From Caldilineaceae bacterium (GTDB taxonomy: Bacteria > Chloroflexota > Anaerolineae > Caldilineales > Caldilineaceae), in the NCBI GenBank assembly GCA_012032975.1, contig JAAUPU010000066.1, positions 1 through 8,995 on the forward strand: a stretch of 8,995 nucleotides of DNA, written 5' to 3'. The translations under genes were made by a program, and so were the position numbers. This document shows, piece by piece, positions 1 to 5,794 of the stretch. Below the pieces are notes generated by a model that was given only the letters and a program-made list of their open reading frames with translations, was not told where the DNA came from and did no database searches. Positions within the stretch are counted from its first letter, which is position 1. The number at the start of each line of letters is the position of its first letter.

Positions 1-1
1 A

Positions 2-637
2 AGCAATCACTCGTTGCGTTGGAAGCGTATGCTGCGGCTGGTTCAGCATCAGCCGCAGCGCGCCTCCTACCATGTCGCGATGGCGCTGACCGCGGCCCGA
101 ATGGGCAGCTTTGCGCTGGCTGAGCAAGCGATGCAAGCAGCAATCGCACTGCGCCCGAACGATCCCGTCCTGTATACACAACTTGCCGGCGTCTATGGGC
201 AGGCACTGTTTGAATCTCCCAATGGATCGGCCGAAAAAGTCGAGATGGCCTATCGAGCCTATGACAAGGCTATTGCACTGGCCCCAACCATCGCATTGAC
301 CTCTCAACGATACGCTGACTTTGCCCTGCGATCGGGCAACGGAGCGCTTGCGTTGGCGCAGGCGCAGCGGGCGGTTGACCTGGATGCGACTGACGGGATT
401 TCGTTTGCCATTTCGGGCTGGACAGAACTACAGAATGGCAACCTTGATATGGCGCAGGATGCATTCTTGCAGGCGGTAAAGTGGCGGCCCGATTCGGCTG
501 ATTTCCACCTCGGTCTTGCCACCGTCTACTTCCAGCAAGGCAACTTTGATGCGGCGGGTCAGGCTGTTCAGCAGAGCCTGATGCTCGATCCAGCCTATCC
601 GCCGGCATTGACATTGCAGTTGCATCTGGAAGAGTAG
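2..637 (+). CDS. TPR-repeat protein, C-terminal part (5' end outside window)
   Basis: The reading frame is open from base 2 with no stop before the window edge, so this is probably the 3' part of a longer gene; TTG at 14 and ATG at 29 are possible internal starts but neither has a clear ribosome site. The roughly 210 visible residues are degenerate tetratricopeptide helix pairs: a unit around YHVAMALTAARMGSFALAEQ, one around AYRAYDKAIALAP, one around GNGALALAQAQRAVDLD, one around GNLDMAQDAFLQAVKWRPDS and a last one around GNFDAAGQAVQQSLMLDP. They show the usual small residues (G/A at position 8, A at 20, P near 32). TPR arrays are protein-protein scaffolds. In related bacteria such tails also end O-antigen-ligase-like membrane proteins, but no membrane part is visible here, so that is only a possibility. 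It ends with a TAG 38 bp before the next gene, which has its own ribosome site; co-transcription is plausible. Confidence 0.8.
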   Translation, partial: SNHSLRWKRMLRLVQHQPQRASYHVAMALTAARMGSFALAEQAMQAAIALRPNDPVLYTQLAGVYGQALFESPNGSAEKVEMAYRAYDKAIALAPTIALTSQRYADFALRSGNGALALAQAQRAVDLDATDGISFAISGWTELQNGNLDMAQDAFLQAVKWRPDSADFHLGLATVYFQQGNFDAAGQAVQQSLMLDPAYPPALTLQLHLEE

Positions 638-675
638 TTGGCTTGCGTTTCTGATAGCGTTCCAAAGGAGGAGAG

Positions 676-1802
676 ATGAAAGACAGAAGCTACTTTCCGC
701 AAGTTCTGATGACAGCCACTGCATTGTTGCTGCTCGGTCTGCTGGGCGGATACTGGCCTGGCTGGGTGAATGCTGCCCCGACAAGATCCACCTCTGCACA
801 AAGCGCAACCATTGGCGATGCCGTGACCTATCAAGGCTACCTGACCAATGCCGCCGACGCGCCCCTCTCCGGTGTATTCACCATGCAATTCCAGATTTAC
901 AATGCCAAGACAAATGGGCAATTGCTCTGGAATAGCGGCGCGAAACAGGTTACTGTAGATGATGGTCTCTTTGACGTCAGACTCGGCATCACAACCGACA
1001 TCTTCAATGGCGAAGCGCTCTGGGTTGCGCAGACGATCAACGGCGAATTGTTGGCGCCGCGTCAGGAGATTTTGCCGGCGCGATGGCGCACACGCTGCGC
1101 CCCGGTGCGATCATCAAAGGCACGGCCAACGCATTTCCCAACAACTATATTCTCGATGTGCAGATGAACAATGATGCGTTCGCATTCAACCGCGGCGCGA
1201 TCTTTGGCCGGGCGACAACGGGCAATGCAATCTATGCTCTTGCCGAAAACGGCCGCGCGATCTATGGTCAAACCGAAGATGGCTATGCTGTCTATGGCTT
1301 TGATGGCGGCAGCAACGCCAATCGCGGCTACGCCGGCTATTTCTACAGCACGAATGGCATTGGCGTCTATGGCTATAGCAACGGCAACCGCAGCCACCCG
1401 AATATCCTGGCGCCGGGCGTCTATGGCCAAAGCAATCAGGGTGTGGGTGTCTATGGACGCGGCGACACATCCGACAGCTACAGCTTTTACAATGAAGGTG
1501 GATACTTTGAAGGCGGAAAGGGCCTCTATGCGCGTGGAACCGATCCAGCACTCCAACTAGGCTATGGCGCACGCATCTACAGCGACCAATACCGTGGCAT
1601 GTATGTTCGGGGCGGCGGCAGCCATTACGATGCCTACTTTGGGGGCACGGGTGGGATCAACACAAATGGCATCGTCAATCGCTCGGCCAGCAGCCAGTCC
1701 CTCGTTGTCAATGTGGGAGATACCACCATTATGCCAGGGGATTTGGTGGTAATGGTGGGCATCGCGCCTTCGCCGGAAAACGACCAGCCGATGCTATACT
1801 GA
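676..1802 (+). pseudogene. Secreted YQGxLT-domain protein with Y-G decapeptide repeats, frameshifted and IS-truncated
   Basis: The ATG at 676 follows a strong ribosome site (AGGAGG, 666-671). Residues 1-34 are a Sec-type signal peptide with a leucine-rich core and a likely cut near VNAA. Residues about 51-135 match the pattern 'VTYQGYLT...APLSG...FQIYNA...LLW...GLFDVRLG...ALWV...ELLAPRQ', common in exported bacterial surface proteins. That pattern should continue into a 'PxAxxL' segment, but the frame breaks at 1080-1082. Adding one C restores LPAPMAHTLRPGA and joins the second frame (1083-1802), giving about 375 residues. The downstream half carries roughly ten-residue repeats of type A/G-I/V-Y-G-x4-G (AIFGRATTGN, AIYALAENGR, AIYGQTEDGY), as in solenoid or tail-fibre-like proteins. 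The end (DLVVMVGIAPSPENDQPML) is abruptly followed by Tyr-stop supplied by the left end of the IS630 element, so the natural C-terminus is missing. Function is unknown; a cell-surface role is inferred. Confidence 0.75.
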
Positions 1803-1827
1803 GTTCAGAATGAAAGGCGGAGTTTCT
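1795..1827 (+). repeat. IS630 left terminal inverted repeat
   Basis: Read inward, this end is TATACT-GAGTT-CAGAATGAAA followed by GGCGGAGTTTCT. It pairs with the reverse complement of 2967-2997 (TATACT-CAAA-CAGAGTGAAA then ACCGGATTTCT). By my hand alignment about 25 of 33 columns match with two one-base gaps. The first TA is probably the duplicated target. Confidence 0.8.
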
Positions 1828-2901
1828 CGACATCAGGATCTAGGTCAAAATGCGGCCAGAGGCGTGAGATGATCTGGATGGGATCAAGGTTGATGTGGTC
1901 GATAAAGGCCAGACAATCCTGAAGGAGTTCGTCCAGCGTCTTGTGGCAGTAATGTTGGGTGACCTCTTCGCGCAGCCACTTCCAGAGTCCCTCGATGGGG
2001 TTGAGGTCAGGGCTATAGCCAGGGAGGGGGAGAATCTGGAAGCCAAGTTGTTCGGCATAGGTGCGGACCTTCTTGGAGCGATGATAGGAAGCGCCGTCCC
2101 AGATGAGAATGACCTGACGGTGGTGTTCGTTCAGCCAGCACGAGAGTTGGTCGAGAAAGTGGAGGGTGGTCTCCCCATCGCATTTCCCTTCTTGCCAGAC
2201 GAAGCAGGCGCCATCGGTAAAGTTGTAGGCGCCAAAGCAGTTGAGCCGTGCAGACAGACCTGGGGATGTGCTGGGAATCCAGTTGGATTCGCCCACAGGG
2301 GACCAGGTATAGCCGACTTCCATATCTTGATGGAGATGGACTTCGTCGACATAAACCATGACCACTTCGCCACGGCACATGCGTTCATAGAGCGCTTGAA
2401 ATTGCTCGACGAACTCCGCCCGCGCCGCCGGGTTTGCCTTGGCCAACAGTTTCTTGCACCGTTTCCAACTCAGGCCTGCGGAACGGAGAATGGTGCGCAG
2501 GGCACTCCGGCTGATGCGCCGTCCCAGGTGGGTGGCTACCCAACGTTGCAACTTCTTGAGGGTCCACCCACGTCCGGGCAGCCCATGATCGTGAGGAGTG
2601 CTGTGGCTGACGATGTTCACCAGTTCGGCTCTTGTGTCCTGGGCAAAAAGGGGGGGCGTCCACCACTGTGGCGATAGGTAACCGCTGCCGGCCCGTCCGC
2701 ATTGTACCGGTGAACCCAGCCCATGACCGTCTCGTCTTCCCGCCCTGTGGCTTTGGCCCACTGCGTGGCTGTGGCTTGGTTGGTGCCAATCGCGTACAGC
2801 GCTAGGTACCTTTCACGACTTCTGGGATGCTTCGCTTCCCTTGACAACCTGAGCATATCGTCTGCCGTCTGATTCCATTTGGCAAAGTTCGGTCGCAACA
2901 C
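1805..2901 (-). CDS. IS630-family transposase (DDE), needs a -1 frameshift
   Basis: Two overlapping frames make one transposase of about 365 residues, normal for the family. The first (2901 to about 2645) starts at GTG behind a perfect AGGAGG and holds the N-terminal helix-turn-helix region (RERYLALYAIGTNQATATQWAKATGREDETVMGWVHRY...GGRPP). The second (about 2655 to 1805) continues with AQDTRAELVNIVSHSTPHDHG and a winged-helix segment (GWTLKKLQRWV...LSWKRCKKLL). The catalytic core follows: first Asp in VMVYVDEVHLH, second Asp in VILIWDGASYH, and Glu in SPDLNPIEGLWKWL. The frames meet at a C7T5 run (minus-strand reading of 2646-2657). This may be natural translational or transcriptional slippage, known for several IS families, or a homopolymer error. 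All catalytic residues are present, so the enzyme could work if the shift occurs. Confidence 0.88.
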
Positions 2902-2908
2902 TGGCTTT

Positions 2909-2914
2909 CCTCCT
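2909..2914 (-). promoter_or_regulatory. Ribosome binding site fixing the GTG start of the transposase
   Basis: The minus strand reads AGGAGG here, seven bases before GTG at 2901. This sets the start at GTG rather than at the internal ATGs further in, and gives the complete N-terminus (V)LRPNFAKWNQTADDM. Confidence 0.75.
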
Positions 2915-2966
2915 CGGCTTCTATTCCGTGGCCTATCTCTGGAAGCCAGTCTAGCATGTCTTACCC

Positions 2967-2997
2967 AGAAATCCGGTTTTCACTCTGTTTGAGTATA
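2967..2997 (-). repeat. IS630 right terminal inverted repeat
   Basis: Partner of the left terminal repeat. The strongest shared blocks are the outermost TATACT, CAGA(A/G)TGAAA in the middle, and CGGA(G)TTTCT on the inner side. It lies on the promoter side of the transposase gene, about 65 bp upstream of its start. The TA at 2996-2997 is the presumed target duplication. Confidence 0.8.
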
Positions 2998-3018
2998 GAA
3001 GGTACGGTGGCCCGACCG

Positions 3019-3252
3019 ATGGCCTATCAGGGCATCAGCCGGCGCAACGTGGTCCGCATCCTGGCTGGCGCATCGCTGCTGCCAGTGGTCTACACCATCG
3101 CCGCGCCCGCGGCTGCCCACGCCCAGAGTGTTTGTGCTAGTGATGGTGAATCCTGTGAGCCCGGCCAAATCTCTTGTTGCGAAGGATATGAATGCTGCGA
3201 TTTTGGTGACAACATCATCGTGTGCGTTACCTTTGGAAGTTGCCAGTTCTAG
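3019..3252 (+). CDS. Tat-exported eight-cysteine mini-protein (knottin-like), 77 aa
   Basis: Residues 1-35 form a twin-arginine leader: SRRNVVR at 7-13, a hydrophobic core (ILAGASLLPVVYTIAAPA), and an AHA cleavage site before Gln36. The mature chain of about 42 residues has eight cysteines at 39, 46, 53, 54, 59, 60, 69 and 75, spaced C-x6-C-x6-CC-x4-CC-x8-C-x5-C. The C...C...CC...C order recalls inhibitor-cystine-knot peptides with two extra cysteines; a small metal-binding protein is the alternative. The mature part is acidic, with no catalytic motif. The ATG at 3019 lacks a close ribosome site; GTG at 3007 has GAAGG (2998-3002) four bases upstream and may be the true start, adding VARP. The frame is also open back to 2956, inside the IS end. 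The gene lies 24 bp after the IS and is followed by a strong hairpin terminator. I do not recognise a named family; function unknown. Confidence 0.75.
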   Translation: MAYQGISRRNVVRILAGASLLPVVYTIAAPAAAHAQSVCASDGESCEPGQISCCEGYECCDFGDNIIVCVTFGSCQF

Positions 3253-3303
3253 CTTCAGCAGACATCAATCTCTGTAAACACCCCGCATGATTGTGGTGGG
3301 AAT

Positions 3304-3343
3304 GCAAAGGGCCGAGATTCCTGACGGAATCTCGGCCCTTTGC
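3304..3343 (+). terminator. Hairpin terminator, probably bidirectional
   Basis: A perfect 18-bp stem (3304-3321 with 3326-3343) closes on a TGAC loop. The arms contain AAAGGGCCGAG and its complement CTCGGCCCTTT, so there are short A and T runs at the stem base but no long T tail. It begins 52 bases after the stop of the cysteine-rich gene, as expected for its transcript end, and could also stop minus-strand transcription arriving from the TPR locus. Confidence 0.75.
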
Positions 3344-3365
3344 GGTGTCTGTGAACGCGGCGATG

Positions 3366-3428
3366 TCATGCCGGCTGCGGGTCGTCCACGCTCTCTCATA
3401 GGGCACTGAATTCGGTATCGCCCAGGCG
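3366..3428 (-). pseudogene. Degenerate second copy of the TPR gene's 3' tail
   Basis: Read on the minus strand this gives RLGDTEFSAL-stop-ESVDDPQPA-stop, which aligns with QLGDAEFDTLWRESIHDPQPGWL-stop at the end of the TPR gene beginning at 3577. The nucleotide match is clearest in CCGGCTGCGGGTCGT (3371-3385 and 3589-3603) and in GAATTC plus TCGCC. The conserved Trp codon has become TGA (3396-3398) and one codon is missing. It is therefore the last scrap of a tandem paralogue or of an old duplication. Upstream of it, on the minus strand, the homology stops at the PIN stub and palindromic repeat. Confidence 0.6.
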
Positions 3429-3447
3429 CTTTCCAGGGCTACATGAA

Positions 3448-3483
3448 ATGAAGGTGTTGCTCGACACCCATCTGTTTCTCTTG
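3448..3483 (+). pseudogene. PIN-domain (VapC-like) toxin, N-terminal stub
   Basis: From ATG at 3448 the frame reads MKVLLDTHLFLL, the hallmark start of VapC-type PIN toxins (usual form: MKxLLDTHxFLW) including the first catalytic Asp. The similarity ends after 12 residues, exactly where the ACACGGATTC palindrome begins, and nothing resembling the rest of a PIN domain follows. The ATG overlaps a TGA in ATGA, the usual junction of antitoxin and toxin genes, but I cannot identify an antitoxin upstream. The match is short and could be chance. Confidence 0.4.
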
Positions 3484-3488
3484 AACCT

Positions 3489-3533
3489 ACACGGATTCCT
3501 CTCTAACCGAATCCGTGTAATTCGTGGTTGAAC
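3489..3533. repeat. Palindromic dispersed repeat, short copy
   Basis: ACACGGATTC (3489-3498) and GAATCCGTGT (3509-3518) form a perfect 10-bp stem with a 10-base loop. It is followed by AATTCGTGGTTGAAC (3519-3533), which matches 5706-5720 at 14 of 15 bases. It belongs with the larger CACGAATT palindrome at 5636-5715, so at least two members of one repeat family flank the TPR gene. Confidence 0.65.
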
Positions 3534-3576
3534 TGCCTATTTGCATTGTCTACTCCCCTTTCGGAAAGTCCGAGTC

Positions 3577-5649
3577 TCAAAGCCAGCCCGGCTGCGGGTC
3601 GTGGATGCTTTCCCTCCAGAGCGTATCGAATTCAGCGTCGCCAAGCTGCTGACGCATGGACCGGATTAACCCCTGTGCGCCAGCCGCATCCTCGCCATAG
3701 CCCAACTCCGTCATCTCCACCAGGCCATGCCAGGCCATTTCCAGGCTGCGCGGGGTCTTTCCCATCTCGAAGAGCAGTTGCGCATAGTTGACCCGGATCA
3801 CGCCGAGGCCGCGGCGGTCGCCCTGCATGTGGGACCAGTTGCAGCGCCGCGTCAAAATGGCGCGCCGCACGAATTGGTTGCTCCATCTGACGTCACAAGA
3901 GCAGCAGCGCATGGTGGGTGACCGCGATCTGACGGGCATCGCTTAGCTCAGTGTAGTCTGCCAGTGCCTGTTCGTAGAGGGCCAGGCTCCGTTCCAGTTC
4001 GCCGGCCTGACGCAACAACATGGCCAATCCACAACGTGTGACCGCGATCTCGCGCGGGTCGCCCAGTGTCTCCTTCACGCGCAGCGCCGCCTCCAAAAAA
4101 GCGATGGCTTCCTGGGTTTCTCCGTTGCGCGCCAGATGATGGGCGATGGCTTCCTGGGCGATGGCCGCGCCCCGCTTTTCGCCCAGTGCCTCGCAGGTGC
4201 GCCATGCGGCTTGGTAAAGCTGCATGGCCTCGTCGCTGCGTCCCAGGTGGACCAACAGCCCGGCCAACGGAATCTGGCCGGCCGCGACCGCGCGCCGGTA
4301 CGTCCAGATCTTCCAGCAGACGCAGGGCGCTCTGGTAGTTTTCCAGCGCCTCCGATGGGCTGCCCCAATTGAGCCAACACATCGGCCATGGAGAGCTGGA
4401 TCATGGCCACGCCGCGGCGTTCGTCCAACGCTTCAACGGAGCGCAGCGCAGCCTGAAAGATGGCGAGCGCCGCACGGGGTTTGCCCTGCTGACGCAGCAG
4501 GTTGGCCAGGGCGTGCTGGGTGACCGCCATGCCGCGGCGGTCGTCCAGTTCCTGGCAGGTGCGCAATGAGGCTTCATAGAGAAGCAGCGCTTCGTCGTCG
4601 CGACCCAACTGGACCAACAGCCCGGCCAGCGTGGTCTGGGTGGCCGCCGCCTCGCGCGGGTCGCCCAACGCTTCGAAGGTGACCAGGGCCGCCTCGCACG
4701 CGACCACTGCTGCCTGAGTTTGCCCCAACTGGTTCAGCAATCCAGCCTGCGCGCGCTGGGTTCTGGCGCTCTCGCGACGGTCGCCCATGGCCTGTTTGGC
4801 GCGCAGAGATTCTGCGTAGAGGCTGGCGGCCTTTTCCGGCTGCCCCATCTGTGCCAGCAGATCGGCTTGCAGGGTCTGGACGATGGCAACCTCACGCACG
4901 TTGTGGAGCTTCTGCTGAAGTTGGAGCGCCTCCGCGCAGAGGGCCAGAGCCTCCTGTGGGCGACCCATCTGGCTCAGCATGGCCGCCAGCGCGGTCTGAC
5001 CGCGCGCCCGCCGCGTCTCATCCCCGATCTCGGTCCATAGCTGGAGTGCGTCGGTGTAAAGCTGCAACGCTTGGTGGGGTTTGCCGGTCTGACAGAAGAG
5101 GTCCGCGCGCACGCCCTGGCCCGCCGCGAGGAGGCGCAGATTGCCCAACCCCTGCGCTGTTGTCAACGCGGCATCCACGTAGACCGTCGCCGCGCGCGAG
5201 CGGCCCAGTTGGATCAGCAGTTCGGCGATAGCCAGTTGGGCCGTTGCGATCAAGCGGGGATCGTCCAACCCCTGTGCGACGACAAGCGCGCATTCGCCGC
5301 GCGCCAGCCCGCGCTCGGACTCACCGCCCGCACCCAGCAGTTCGGCGGCAAGACAATCTGCCTCCACCGCCAGTGCAATATCCTGGCGAGAACGGCTCTC
5401 CGCCGCGCTCTTCTCGCACAGCGCGAGCGCAGCAGCTAGATCGCCGTTGCTCGCCAAACGACGCGCTTGCTGCACCAGTGTACGCGCTTGAAGGTGGTCG
5501 TTCTTGCTCAGAAGATGCTCCAGAATGTTGGAGAGTGGAGAGTGGAGAGTGGAGATTGGAGATTTGTCCCTCTGTACCTGGCAACGGCTTTCCCGAATCG
5601 CCAATCTCTGGTGACTGCACAAAAAAGCCCTCTTTGCCACGAATTTCAC
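3577..5649 (-). pseudogene. Long TPR-array protein, about 15 units of 40 residues, multiply disrupted
   Basis: The decoded chain is a regular array of 40-residue units of type GxxxEALxLYxxALRxxxxLGDxREvAvTQxxLAxLLxQL, kinesin-light-chain/TPR_12 style. I count fifteen, followed by a tail GDAEFDTLWRESIHDPQPGWL. Such arrays bind partner proteins and often form the sensor half of NTPase (STAND) regulators; no NTPase part is present. The frame is broken at four places when read against the strict 40-residue period: an extra base at 4355-4357 (LGQP|SEAL), an extra base at 4295-4296 (DLDV|RRAV), six extra bases including TGA at 3893-3898 (HALLL..RQME), and an extra base in CCC at 3831-3833. Removing each restores perfect phase. 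The first unit begins near 5450. The open frame continues to GTG at 5647-5649, but that part is translated repeat DNA. GTG at 5473-5475 is an alternative start, and the true 5' end may be lost. Confidence 0.8.
5530..5564. repeat. Tandem heptanucleotide repeat, five copies
   Basis: Three GGAGAGT units (5530-5550) are followed by two GGAGATT units (5551-5564). The block lies just upstream of the TPR gene on its minus strand, where it would be read as ISTLHSPLS. Short tandem heptamers are known as dispersed repeats in filamentous cyanobacteria and some other bacteria; a role is not established here. Confidence 0.8.
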
Positions 5650-5715
5650 AAATTAGCACGAATTGTCTTGTCGGCCCCAGAGAGAAAATTCGTGTCAATT
5701 CGTGAAATTCGTGGC
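5636..5715. repeat. Large imperfect palindrome of CACGAATT type
   Basis: The left arm (5636-5664) and the right arm (5687-5715) are each 29 bases and are inverted repeats of each other at 26 of 29 positions, around a 22-base centre. Each arm is itself a string of CACGAATT-like words (GCCACGAATTTCACAAATT on the left). The structure could fold into a long stem. It has no coding content and resembles a REP/MITE-like non-autonomous repeat. Its outer right flank is shared with the short copy at 3519-3533. Confidence 0.75.
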
Positions 5716-5794
5716 TGAACACTTTGTTGGAGTGCAGCCTCTACTCTCAATCTGCAATCCATGTTCCCGATAAGATTCAGCGCCGCATCGCGTG

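Larger units (their letters stand above)
1797..2995 (-). mobile_element. IS630-family insertion sequence, complete, about 1.2 kb
   Basis: The element is bounded by imperfect terminal inverted repeats (1797-1827 and 2967-2995) and flanked on both sides by TA (1795-1796 and 2996-2997). TA is the known target duplication of the IS630/Tc1 superfamily. Because the outer sequence reads TATACT on both ends, the exact boundary could lie two bases further in. Its single transposase gene reads leftward and fills almost the whole element. It lies directly after codon CTA of the upstream secreted-protein gene and supplies that gene's premature stop. Confidence 0.85.
3253..3576. other. Gene-free region with remnants
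   Basis: This 324-base stretch has no intact gene. It holds the hairpin terminator, the decayed TPR tail copy, the PIN stub and the short palindrome, each listed separately. Between 3534 and 3576 I see nothing recognisable. Confidence 0.7.

Noticed and set aside
1062..1556. 164-residue minus-strand frame rich in Ala, Ile and Val
   Set aside because: Antisense of the Y-G repeat region; the low-complexity look comes from the repeats.
1895..2677. 260-residue open frame on the plus strand inside the IS
   Set aside because: Antisense shadow of the transposase, whose DDE motifs are on the other strand.
2956..3018. Start of the Tat protein at 2956
   Set aside because: This would place the N-terminus inside the IS terminal repeat and put 21 extra residues before the Tat leader; 3007 or 3019 fits a normal leader better.
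3443..3451. ATG AAA TGA with upstream GAFQGY as the end of an antitoxin
   Set aside because: Only a few codons are readable before the sequence overlaps the opposite-strand TPR remnant, so no antitoxin can be supported.
5530..5564. Possible CRISPR array
   Set aside because: Units are seven bases and directly adjacent with no spacers.
4075..5649. TPR protein genuinely starting at the GTG at 5649
   Set aside because: The first roughly 40 codons lie in the palindromic and heptamer repeats and look nothing like a TPR or signal sequence, so this start is probably not native.
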